A stretch of 64,000 nt of DNA, from the NCBI RefSeq assembly GCF_050589605.1, contig NZ_JBNGOO010000001.1. One strand, written 5' to 3'. Position 1 is the stretch's first letter. Every line of letters starts with the position of its first letter. Source of the stretch: Granulosicoccus sp947495035. GTDB lineage: Bacteria; Pseudomonadota; Gammaproteobacteria; Granulosicoccales; Granulosicoccaceae. The notes beneath the pieces are model-generated. The model was not told the DNA's origin. It saw only the letters and a program-made list of their open reading frames with translations, and did not search any database. Of this stretch, positions 57,034 to 64,000 are shown piece by piece. The translations under genes were made by a program, and so were the position numbers.

Positions 57034-57555
57034 ATGGCATCGTTCGATATTCGTGGATCCGGCTGTCCTGCACAAGGCAGTACGGAAAATCGGAAGAGCT
57101 TCGTATCACGCTGTGTGGGAAGTGCTCTCGCTGTCGGAGCCATGCTGATAACGGTCCCGTTGATGCCTGCCATCGCTGCAGATACCGGCGAAGAGCGGCG
57201 TGATCAGGCTGGAGAAATTGTTCGTGAATCGGTGACACCCGAGCAGGATCTGCTGGGAAAGATGCAGGACATCGGTACTGTGAGAGTTGTCGTGCATGCG
57301 CTGGAGCCTGCAGATCATCTTGCCGGTCAGCTGAGTTCCCTGCTGCAGGCGCTGGGTGTTTCGCAGGTGGAGCGGCGTCTGGTCGATGCCGTGCCCGATC
57401 GCAACCAGGTGCGTTACTACCATTCGGCCGATCGTCAGGCCGGACAGGCGGTGGGTGATGCACTGGGGCTGGTATTCGATGATGTGGCGGTACGCGATTT
57501 TGCCGACTACCAGCCCGTGCCGTCAGAAGGCCTGATCGAGATCTGGTTGCGCTAG
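57034..57555 (+). CDS. Small exported protein with a LytR_C-like domain, function unknown
   Basis: A 173-residue protein. A long n-region precedes a hydrophobic signal segment (about 28-48, ending AIAA). The C-terminal 90 residues (IGTVRVVVHALEPADHLAGQ through GLIEIWLR) resemble the LytR C-terminal domain: a beta strand, the helix with LAGQLSSLLQALG, the strand NQVRYYH and the helix QAGQAVGDALGL. That domain is found in LCP and other envelope proteins. A very strong GGAGGAAGGAAA site precedes ATG 57034. It lies between terminators and converges on the HupE-like gene. Confidence 0.65.
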   Translation: MASFDIRGSGCPAQGSTENRKSFVSRCVGSALAVGAMLITVPLMPAIAADTGEERRDQAGEIVRESVTPEQDLLGKMQDIGTVRVVVHALEPADHLAGQLSSLLQALGVSQVERRLVDAVPDRNQVRYYHSADRQAGQAVGDALGLVFDDVAVRDFADYQPVPSEGLIEIWLR

Positions 57556-57563
57556 GCAATCGT

Positions 57564-57586
57564 CCATCGGCCGTCGTGGCCGATGG
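57564..57586. terminator. Shared hairpin between convergent genes
   Basis: CCATCGGCC pairs perfectly with GGCCGATGG around GTCGT, centred in the 43 bases between two convergent stops. T content on either side is modest. Confidence 0.55.
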
Positions 57587-57598
57587 TTATCGTCAAAG

Positions 57599-58771
57599 TC
57601 ATCCGATGATCTGAACGCGTTGCAGGAACCAGTAGAGACCGATTGCGCCGATGATCAGGGACGCCGGCAGGGTGATTCGCTGTCGGTACCAGGGGCGCTT
57701 GCCGAAGCGCCAGCCCACCAGAGCAAAGCACAACAGTACAACGCTGAGCTGACCCAGCTCGACCCCGATATTGAAGGCCAGCAAGGAGCTGGCAAAGTGA
57801 CCGCTTGACAGTCCGATGTCGCTCAGGACACCGGCAAAACCCAGACCGTGCAGCAGGCCGAAGGCGAAAACCATGACAAGACGAGTCGAGGACAGGCGGG
57901 CCTGGCCGGATCGACCGGCGAACAGGTTCTCGGCGCAGACCGCGGTGATGGACAGGGCAATCAGGGGTTCGACGATACTGGCTGGCAAGGTGATGATCCC
58001 GGTAATGCCCAGTGCCAGCGTCACCGTGTGGGCAATGGTGAACATGCTCACTTGCCAGACGATCGGCCTGAGTTTCGGTGCCAGCAGAAACAGCCCGATG
58101 ACGAACAGGATGTGATCCAGTCCCTTCGGAATGATGTGCTCGAATCCGATGACGATGTAATCCAGAAAGCCGCTGCCGCCAGTCTGAGACACTCCTGCCT
58201 CGATGGATATCGGGTCGCTGCGTTCGCCGGGCTGCAAGTACTGGCTGAATGCGCTCGCATCGGGCACATCCGTGACCGCATCGGCCCGCAGGATGATCGG
58301 TCCGTAACGCGCATCCCACTGCCAATCGATGGTCTCCATGGATTCTTCCAGGGGCGCTTGCAGAATCAGCACGGAATCGCGTGGCAGGCGCACGTCTCCC
58401 ACCGGCGGAATGGTTACGGAAGCCATGTCCAGTGGCAGTGTCGATTCCGGGTCCGTGGATGAAGACAGATTTATCGACTGCAACAGCGTGGGCAGGTATT
58501 GTCGGGTTTCTCGTTCCAGAGCTGCCGGAGGCATGTCACGCAATTGCTGGTAGCGCTCGGCCTGCGGTGCATCGTCCGAATCATCATGCTCGGGTCCGAT
58601 CTCGCTGATCAGCGCTTCCAGGTTGGCGCGAATGGCAATCTGTACCGTCGCATCCGACTGACTGATATCGGCAACAGCGGGACGCAATTCGTGGGCTTGC
58701 AGACTGGCGATACTGGAGAGCAGCACTGCCAATAGCAGCAGCCGACCAGTCAGGGACGGTTTGAAAGTCAT
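57599..58771 (-). CDS. HupE/UreJ_2-family membrane protein
   Basis: A 390-residue protein with a signal peptide (1-26), a periplasmic domain (about 27-205) and six or seven transmembrane helices. The membrane part starts with GFEHIIPKGLDHILFVIGLFLL and has HTVTLAL and FAFGLLHGLGFA, the His-rich signature of HupE/UreJ-like proteins. Relatives include nickel permeases for hydrogenase and urease, but this branch with a large periplasmic domain has no settled substrate. No hydrogenase or urease gene is in the window. It is last in the sigma operon, 11 bases after the DUF4198 gene. Confidence 0.8.
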   Translation of the reverse strand: MTFKPSLTGRLLLLAVLLSSIASLQAHELRPAVADISQSDATVQIAIRANLEALISEIGPEHDDSDDAPQAERYQQLRDMPPAALERETRQYLPTLLQSINLSSSTDPESTLPLDMASVTIPPVGDVRLPRDSVLILQAPLEESMETIDWQWDARYGPIILRADAVTDVPDASAFSQYLQPGERSDPISIEAGVSQTGGSGFLDYIVIGFEHIIPKGLDHILFVIGLFLLAPKLRPIVWQVSMFTIAHTVTLALGITGIITLPASIVEPLIALSITAVCAENLFAGRSGQARLSSTRLVMVFAFGLLHGLGFAGVLSDIGLSSGHFASSLLAFNIGVELGQLSVVLLCFALVGWRFGKRPWYRQRITLPASLIIGAIGLYWFLQRVQIIG

Positions 58772-58782
58772 GCGTGGGGGAT

Positions 58783-59637
58783 TCAGTTTTTTCGGAAGAA
58801 CAGGGAAGCCCAGTGGGACTCCCAGTGGGCAGAGGTGTCAGCGGGTTCCACGAGCTTGACACTGTTGAACAGATAGTCGCCCGTGGCGCTCAGGGTGAAT
58901 TCGACGTGGCCTTCGTCGTTTGTATCGGCCACGGTACGTGTGACGCTCTGATCGGAGCTGCGATACAGCATCTCGACCTGACGCCCCGCTTGCACCCGCC
59001 CTTCGAACCACAATTGCAGGCGTACGCTGTCTGCTTGCATCGGATTACGCTCGGCAATCAGTTCCAGCCGCTGGTCCTGGGGGGCCAAGGCTGGTGCTGT
59101 TCGGGTCGGGGTTGCGTTGTCAGTCGAGTCGGATGCCTGGCCTGTTGGATCGGAAACATCGATCAAGGCCTTGCAGTATCGATAGTAGTGCTCGACGATG
59201 TTCTCCCGGGGCAGCCCCCTGGCCTGATGACGAGCCACGATGCCTTGCAGCCCGTGGTAGTTCAGAAATGTCTCGAAGTCTTCGAAGTCGGCATAGCGCA
59301 GTTCACGCTGCGTGGTCTCCAGCAGCAGCAGGTTAAGTCCCGGCTCTTTCAGCGACATCTGGAACGCCGGATAATCGCCAAGGCGGCCCGTCAGTGCCTG
59401 TCTGTTGCTGTCTGAAATCAGGCCGGCGCGGGAGAGACCAGCGGGATCGAAGGGTAGCGGTGCCCCCACGAACTCCTCGCCATTGCGCACGTCTGCCTGC
59501 AACTGCTCGCCGGCAGACCAGCGCTGGCCCACCGGTTCCAGCCAGTACTCATGCGCCATCGCCGGCAGCGTGTGGAAGAAAAGCCACAGCGCCGCGACTG
59601 CGGCACCGAGGATTGATGTCTGCCGGTCTGATCGCAT
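58783..59637 (-). CDS. DUF4198-like periplasmic protein
   Basis: A 284-residue protein with a signal peptide (cleavage after AMA, about 28) and mature start HEYWLEP, the pattern of DUF4198 proteins, some of which (NikK, CbiK types) sit with nickel or cobalt transporters. The C-terminal part (about 190-284) reads as an Ig-like or transthyretin-like beta domain (VRLQLWFEGRVQAG, EVEFTL type). The N-terminal His could take part in metal binding. The ATG overlaps the anti-sigma stop by one base, so the genes are coupled. Confidence 0.7.
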   Translation of the reverse strand: MRSDRQTSILGAAVAALWLFFHTLPAMAHEYWLEPVGQRWSAGEQLQADVRNGEEFVGAPLPFDPAGLSRAGLISDSNRQALTGRLGDYPAFQMSLKEPGLNLLLLETTQRELRYADFEDFETFLNYHGLQGIVARHQARGLPRENIVEHYYRYCKALIDVSDPTGQASDSTDNATPTRTAPALAPQDQRLELIAERNPMQADSVRLQLWFEGRVQAGRQVEMLYRSSDQSVTRTVADTNDEGHVEFTLSATGDYLFNSVKLVEPADTSAHWESHWASLFFRKN

Positions 59638-60452
59638 CAGAGGCGCGTACCTGAAATGGTTCGAATGGCACCGCTGAACAGAACTGGCCCGGTAGGCCCG
59701 GCTTCCGGTGAGCCGCCGCTGGGTTCCAGACTGACGGCGAACTGCTGGGCCTCGGCGGTACCGAGTGGCAGAGTCAACAGCAGTGATTCGCCTTCGTTGG
59801 TCGGTAACAGACCGACCGAGCTGACGCCGCCGTCATCGGGTTTGACCATCCACAGTTCGAACGAGCGATCTGCCTCCAGTGGTGGTGGTGCCAGGGCGAC
59901 TACCTGCAACTGATTGCTGCCATCCCGGGTTGAGAGAATCCACAGGGATTCCTGTGAGTCATCCTGCACGATACTGATCATGTTCAGCTCGGGGCCCGGT
60001 GCAACTGTCTCATCGTGTGTCGTGCTCTGCAGCAGCAGGGCTGCCATGGCAATCGAGGCTGCCGTGGCAAGTCCTGCGATGGTTTTCCACAAAGTATTGC
60101 TGCGACGTGAAGGTCGTCGGCGCCAGGACACGACGTTGTCGGACGTATCCTGGCGAACAGCATCGGTAGTGAGCTGTTCTGTCAGTTCTTCCTGTTCGGT
60201 ATCTCCGGGGGCGTGTTTCTCGGTCCCGATTCGGCTCATGATCAGGGGAAGCAGATGAGGCGGTGGGGTGACCGGAGCCACCCGGGAGTCCAGAGCGGCA
60301 AGCTGATGCTGCCACCATCGCACTCTGGCTCTGGTCTCTTCATCGGCCGCCAGAATCTTCTCGAATACATCCCTTTCGGTGCCTCGCAGAGAGCCGAGTA
60401 CATACTCGCCTGCCTGTGCTTCCCACCATTGCTCGTCAGGCGTGGCCATCAA
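59637..60452 (-). CDS. RskA-type membrane anti-sigma factor
   Basis: A 271-residue protein. The cytoplasmic N-terminal part (about 10-60) has the anti-sigma pattern EYVLGSLRGTERDVFEKIL and RVRWWQHQLAALD. A single transmembrane helix (about 123-142) follows an Arg-rich stretch, then the periplasmic RskA domain (about 150-271; FELWMVKPDDG, SVGLLP, AVSLEPSGGSP). It would hold the sigma factor until a periplasmic signal leads to its proteolysis. The zinc motif HxxxCxxC is absent, so a thiol redox switch is unlikely. It overlaps the sigma gene by 17 bases. Confidence 0.9.
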   Translation of the reverse strand: MMATPDEQWWEAQAGEYVLGSLRGTERDVFEKILAADEETRARVRWWQHQLAALDSRVAPVTPPPHLLPLIMSRIGTEKHAPGDTEQEELTEQLTTDAVRQDTSDNVVSWRRRPSRRSNTLWKTIAGLATAASIAMAALLLQSTTHDETVAPGPELNMISIVQDDSQESLWILSTRDGSNQLQVVALAPPPLEADRSFELWMVKPDDGGVSSVGLLPTNEGESLLLTLPLGTAEAQQFAVSLEPSGGSPEAGPTGPVLFSGAIRTISGTRL

Positions 60453-61047
60453 GACACTCCTTCAATGAAACAAGACTGCGGCGAATCCAGCTCTTGACCG
60501 TGCCGATGGGTCGTTGCAGACGTTCACTCAATTCCTCCTGGGAAAACCCCTCGCAATAGGCACGAACCACACACTCACGTGCCGGTTCGGAGAGTCGCTC
60601 CAGGCACAAGTCCAGAAGCTGGGATGACTCGTGCTGTTGATCGAATGCCTGCGCCCGATCCGGCATGACTTCCAGGTGGGCCTTGTCCAGATTCAGTTCG
60701 ACGTCTTCGCGGCTGCTACGCTTGCGCAGCACATCGATGGCATGATTGCGTGCGATGCTGACCAGCCAGGTGCGCGGTGCACTCTTGTCATTACGGTACC
60801 GATCGGCATTGTTCCAGACCTTGATATAGGTATCCTGCAGGGCTTCTTCGGCCAGCGCCTCGGTTTTCAGAATGCGAAGCAGTACCCCGTACAGCTGGCT
60901 GGACGTCGCCTTGTAGAGTTGTTCGAATGCACTCTCGATGCCGTCGGCGCAGGCGCTGATCAGGCCGTCCAGACGTTGATCAGCCGCATCGATACCGGCG
61001 GTGCGTGGTGATCGGGGCTCGTCGACTGTAGAGGTGCCGTGGGTCAT
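60436..61047 (-). CDS. ECF-family RNA polymerase sigma factor
   Basis: A 203-residue sigma factor. Region 2 spans about 38-110 (FEQLYKATSSQLYGVLLRIL, DTYIKVWNNADRY, TWLVSIARNHAIDVLRKR) and region 4 about 145-198 (LSEPARECVVRAYCEGFSQEELSERL, IGTVKSWIRRSLVSLKE). It pairs with the RskA-type anti-sigma next door, the SigK-like arrangement. The ATG lies only seven bases after a candidate -10 of its own promoter and has no ribosome binding site, so the message may be leaderless. No alternative ATG, GTG or TTG is seen before region 2. Confidence 0.93.
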   Translation of the reverse strand: MTHGTSTVDEPRSPRTAGIDAADQRLDGLISACADGIESAFEQLYKATSSQLYGVLLRILKTEALAEEALQDTYIKVWNNADRYRNDKSAPRTWLVSIARNHAIDVLRKRSSREDVELNLDKAHLEVMPDRAQAFDQQHESSQLLDLCLERLSEPARECVVRAYCEGFSQEELSERLQRPIGTVKSWIRRSLVSLKECLDGHA

Positions 61048-61054
61048 AGTGATA

Positions 61055-61082
61055 TCTACGCAGTGATGTCATGAAAAGAGGC
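61055..61082 (-). promoter_or_regulatory. Putative autoregulatory ECF promoter of the sigma operon
   Basis: On the minus strand, GCCTCTTT (61082-61075), 14 bases, CGTAGA (61060-61055). It resembles GCATCTTT-N15-CGTATC at the two other sites, with one change in the first word and a spacer one base shorter. Between here and 61342 I see no gene. Confidence 0.5.
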
Positions 61083-61342
61083 AGCCCTGTACAGATTGTT
61101 TCAGACTGAATGGCATGATCCCTCCCGGGCCTGCGTGCGCGGAGCACGATTGTAATTTGTACATGCTGCTCTTCTGTAGATCAAGTGAGCTGCGCAGTTC
61201 TCAGGTTAACAGGCATGGGTAATGATTACACCGCTCCCTGCCGCGGCTCGGGAGAGGGGCGAGACGTGCAGGTGATTCTCGTCACAAAGAAGAATAACCG
61301 GCGTCTGTCTTCAGGAGCATGAGAAAAAAAGTTTCCAATGCT

Positions 61343-61376
61343 GCATCTTTTTGACGGGCTCCCTGCGTATCTGTCA
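61343..61376 (+). promoter_or_regulatory. Putative ECF sigma promoter for the DUF4331 gene
   Basis: GCATCTTT (61343-61350), 15 bases, CGTATCTGTCA (61366-61376). Both words and the spacing equal those at 54638. The start would be near 61380, giving a leader of about 115 bases. Confidence 0.7.
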
Positions 61377-61496
61377 GTGAGGGCGGAGTTGTATCGAGCG
61401 GTTCGAGACGACTTGTTCAATGCCGTTCACGACATTCAGCGGCAAAGATGCCGGTACGGTTTCTACCGCCTGTCCCACTGCAACAGGAGTTTGACA

Positions 61497-63074
61497 ATGA
61501 AAGCTCGATCCGGATTATCCCGTGTTCTGACACTGACTGCCGCTGTCGGCACGGTGCTGGCAGGCCATGCCGTGGCCTCGTCACACGCAGAAGCCCCCTT
61601 CATCAAATCACGTCCGAAGGTGGACGCGACCGACTTCTACATGTTCTCCAGCTATGAGCCGGGGCGCGAAGACTTTGTGACATTGATCGCGAATTACCAG
61701 CCTCTACAGGATGTCTATGGCGGGCCCAACTATTTTTCAATGAATCCGGATGCCATTTACGAGATTCATGTGGACAATGATGGGGATGCTCAGGAAGACA
61801 TCACATTCCTGTTCGATTTCGACAACGGTCTGGCGAATGGCGATCAGGGTTTTGCACTGCAGATCGGCAATGACACCGTGCCGGTATCGCTGAAGAACAT
61901 CGGCCAGCTGGGCGCTCGAGACAACCAGTCGGTCCTCAATGTCAACGAGACCTATTTCGTTGGCATGGTCGAAGGCGATCGGCGGTCGGCATCACCTGCT
62001 TGGGCAGTGCGTCCCGATTCCGGCTTGCGGCTGTTTTCCAAACCCTACGACAACGTGGGTAACAAGACGTTTCCGGAAGGTTATGACAACTATGTACGCA
62101 GTCTGAGCAACACTGGCGAAGTGTACTATGACGTGCAGTTCGAGCAGTGTCCGGCCGGTGCGCAGGACGCTCGCGTGTTCGTCGGTCAGCGCAAGGAGAG
62201 CTTCTCTGTTGCTTTGGCAGAAATCTTCGATCTGGTGAATTTCGTGCCGCTGGTCTCGGCATTGCCGGACGATCCCGCGCGTAACGATCTGGCCAACAAG
62301 AATATTACTACTCTGGCTTTGGAGATCCACAAGGATTGCCTGACCGGTAGTGGCAATGGTGTCATCGGCGGCTGGACAACGGCCAGCGTTCGCAGCACCC
62401 AGACAATCAGCCTTGACCCGACTTACCGTCGGCCCATCGAGTACAGTGGCGAGTATCGTCAGCTCTCCAGGCTGAGCAATCCTCTGGTCAACGAAGTGGT
62501 TATCGGTTTGCCGGACAAGGACCGGTTCAATGTCAGTGAGCCCATGGATGATGCGCAGTTTGCCACCTATGTGACCTCACCCACACTGCCGGCGATTCTG
62601 GATATCCTGTTTCGCGATGCGGTGGGTGCCAGCTCGAACATCGCTCCGTCCAATCTGCCCAGAACCGATCTGGTCACGGCGTTTCTGACCGGCTTTCCGG
62701 ATGTGAACCAGTTGTCCACTGTCACACCCTCGGAGATGATCAGGCTCAATACGGCAATACCGCCCACGGCAAAGGATGCGCAGGTCAACCTCGGTGTGGC
62801 CGGTGGTGATCTGGCGGGCTTTCCCAATGGTCGTCGACCGGGGGATGATGTCACCGACATCGCACTGCGCGTGATGATGGGCGCTCTGTGTCATCCCATC
62901 GCCGTGGATCTGGACAGCAGTGGTACCGCTGGCGACAGTGGTGACAATCTTGGCTTGTGCATGCCGGAGGATGCACCGGTGGGTAATGCTGCCTTCACCG
63001 ATGGTGCGCCGCAGAATGCCGGTCAGTTCGACAATGCCTTTCCTTACCTGACAACGCCGGTAACAGGCTCCTGA
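61497..63074 (+). CDS. DUF4331 family exported protein
   Basis: A 525-residue secreted protein. The signal peptide (about 1-28, AVAS) is followed by SSHAEAPFIKSRPKVDATDFYMF, the start of DUF4331, and by GGPNYFSMNPDAIYEIHVDNDGDAQEDITFLF. The family is widespread and of unknown function. The C-terminal 100 residues contain a calcium-like loop pattern (DLDSSGTAGDSGDN). AGGAG lies seven bases before ATG 61497; an upstream in-frame ATG at 61338 would overlap the promoter. Divergent from the sigma operon. Confidence 0.85.
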   Translation: MKARSGLSRVLTLTAAVGTVLAGHAVASSHAEAPFIKSRPKVDATDFYMFSSYEPGREDFVTLIANYQPLQDVYGGPNYFSMNPDAIYEIHVDNDGDAQEDITFLFDFDNGLANGDQGFALQIGNDTVPVSLKNIGQLGARDNQSVLNVNETYFVGMVEGDRRSASPAWAVRPDSGLRLFSKPYDNVGNKTFPEGYDNYVRSLSNTGEVYYDVQFEQCPAGAQDARVFVGQRKESFSVALAEIFDLVNFVPLVSALPDDPARNDLANKNITTLALEIHKDCLTGSGNGVIGGWTTASVRSTQTISLDPTYRRPIEYSGEYRQLSRLSNPLVNEVVIGLPDKDRFNVSEPMDDAQFATYVTSPTLPAILDILFRDAVGASSNIAPSNLPRTDLVTAFLTGFPDVNQLSTVTPSEMIRLNTAIPPTAKDAQVNLGVAGGDLAGFPNGRRPGDDVTDIALRVMMGALCHPIAVDLDSSGTAGDSGDNLGLCMPEDAPVGNAAFTDGAPQNAGQFDNAFPYLTTPVTGS

Positions 63075-63089
63075 CGGCTGCCGTCTTGC

Positions 63090-63133
63090 CCGGATGGGCC
63101 TGCAGGAGGCAGGCACCATCCGGATCTTCTTTC
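63090..63133 (+). terminator. Terminator after the DUF4331 gene
   Basis: CCGGATGG plus GCCTGC pair with GCAGGC and CCATCCGG (14 bp, one bulged A, five-base loop), followed by ATCTTCTTTCT. Confidence 0.75.
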
Positions 63134-63176
63134 TCATGAGTCGCGTTAGGCGCCTTTCGGTTTCAACAGGATGGAC

Positions 63177-64000
63177 ATGATGCTTACAACCAGACGTACC
63201 GCGATACTGCTGTCACTGACAACATTGGCTGCCTGCTCCAGTGGTGGTGATTCCAACGACTCGGCGGCTCCGGGTGACAATGGTGGGCCGCCGACGGTTT
63301 CCGATGTGGTCATGGCGCCAGCAGGGGATATCACGCACTACGGAGCCGTCACGGTCGCTGATGATGCCGGCCAGGCGTCCGATCTGGTCGGCAGTTTCCA
63401 TCGCTTGTCCAGTGGCGTCTCGGAAGACTTCATGAGAACCATGCTCTCCGGTGATACAGCGATGTGTCAGGTGCAGGATGACGGCGTGATCGATTTCGAG
63501 GAGATCAGCGCAGCCTTTGTTCCCACAGTCCCGGGAATCGGCAAGAGTGGTGTCAGTGCCGGTTCGGCCATTGTGTTGACAAGCCCGGATGGCACCTATG
63601 CCACTCTGGAGGAGCAACCAGCGGCAGGTTTCCTGTTCTACGATCTGCCTGATATGACCATGCTGATGGCTGGCTCGGTGCCAGCGGGTCTGCAGGTCGA
63701 TGTGCCGGGCAGCAGCGAGATTCCGGCGTTCGCCGGTGCCGCAGTGCCCGACATCACGACACTGGAGAATGCCGAGTTCGGTGGTGGCGATGGCATCTCC
63801 GGCTCGACAACGTTCACCTGGGATGCCTCGGACGATCCGGGTGCAATGATCCGCATATTCTCCAGTACGGCCGGTGGATTCTTTCTGGAGGACGGGGTTA
63901 CCGTGACCTGTGTCACCCCGGATACCGGCTCGTTCAGCTTTCCAGCTGACGTACGCGCCGAACTGGGCAACGATTTTGCCGGTAGCGCGCCGCTGATGTC
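63177..64000 (+). CDS. Lipoprotein, N-terminal part (runs off the right edge)
   Basis: The frame is open from 63171 to the window end (274 residues from 63177). MMLTTRRTAILLSLTTLAAC is a lipoprotein signal with Cys20, followed by a Ser/Gly/Asp-rich spacer (SSGGDSND), much like the spacer of the lipoprotein at 54778. The visible body is beta-rich, acidic and poor in Lys; it includes paired segments such as GSFHRLSSG and STTFTWDASDDPGAMIRIFSS, the second resembling Ig-like repeats of secreted proteins. I do not recognise a family. AGGA at 63168 supports ATG 63177 or 63180. It follows the terminator of the DUF4331 gene; its own promoter is not clear. Confidence 0.75.
   Translation, partial: MMLTTRRTAILLSLTTLAACSSGGDSNDSAAPGDNGGPPTVSDVVMAPAGDITHYGAVTVADDAGQASDLVGSFHRLSSGVSEDFMRTMLSGDTAMCQVQDDGVIDFEEISAAFVPTVPGIGKSGVSAGSAIVLTSPDGTYATLEEQPAAGFLFYDLPDMTMLMAGSVPAGLQVDVPGSSEIPAFAGAAVPDITTLENAEFGGGDGISGSTTFTWDASDDPGAMIRIFSSTAGGFFLEDGVTVTCVTPDTGSFSFPADVRAELGNDFAGSAPLM

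Noticed and set aside
63122..63155. ECF promoter for the right-edge lipoprotein
   Set aside because: GGATCTTC-N14-CGTTAGG has only partial likeness and overlaps the terminator tail of the DUF4331 gene.

Overview
The window is about 64 kb of GC-rich chromosomal DNA from a Gram-negative gammaproteobacterium. Supporting evidence: a DNPR-type (meso-diaminopimelate) MurE, LpxC, LpoA, BamD, SspA/SspB, a bc1 complex, type IV pili under PilS/PilR, and a gene order that strongly resembles two blocks of Pseudomonas chromosomes (petABC-sspAB-yraN-lpoA-rsmI-rnpB-dcw-secA-argJ-mutT, and pilABCD-coaE with pilSR-bamD-rluD-pgeF-clpB). The 16S gene is not in the window, so I do not name a genus.

Layout. 1-2.1 kb: end of a surface protein with a GlyGly-CTERM-like tail, overlapped by an HtrA/DegS-type protease. 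2.1-6.1 kb: petABC and sspAB in one direction, with overlapping reading frames. 6.3-10.6 kb: a LuxR-type solo regulator, yraN, lpoA and rsmI. 10.6-11.0 kb: RNase P RNA. 11.0-11.9 kb: an unrecognised zinc-ribbon protein. 12.3-30.6 kb: a complete division and cell wall (dcw) cluster, mraZ to lpxC, headed by a sigma70 promoter and four 10-bp-spaced MraZ boxes. 30.6-36.9 kb: dciA, an M23 peptidase, secA, argJ and mutT. 37-40.2 kb: coaE, then an accessory island with a DUF222/HNH nuclease-like gene, an 11-bp GATC-containing tandem array just upstream of its promoter, and three copies of a short repeat just downstream. 40.2-48.8 kb: pilD, pilC, pilB, two pilins and pilR/pilS, with a sigma54 promoter for the first pilin. 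49-54.6 kb: bamD, rluD (apparently with an AUU start codon), pgeF and clpB.

54.6-64 kb is the least familiar part. An ECF sigma factor and its RskA-type membrane anti-sigma lie in an operon with a DUF4198 periplasmic protein and a HupE/UreJ-type membrane protein. Around it are a large internally duplicated lipoprotein, a small LytR_C-like secreted protein, a DUF4331 secreted protein and another lipoprotein cut by the right edge. Two flanking genes have upstream elements GCATCTTT-N15-CGTATCTGTCA that are identical in both halves and in spacing, and a related element lies directly before the sigma gene. I read this as one self-regulated envelope regulon of unknown physiological role; metal handling is a guess from the DUF4198 and HupE families.

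Almost all other genes are ordinary housekeeping genes. All functional calls rest on motifs, length and gene order read by eye; no database search was run.
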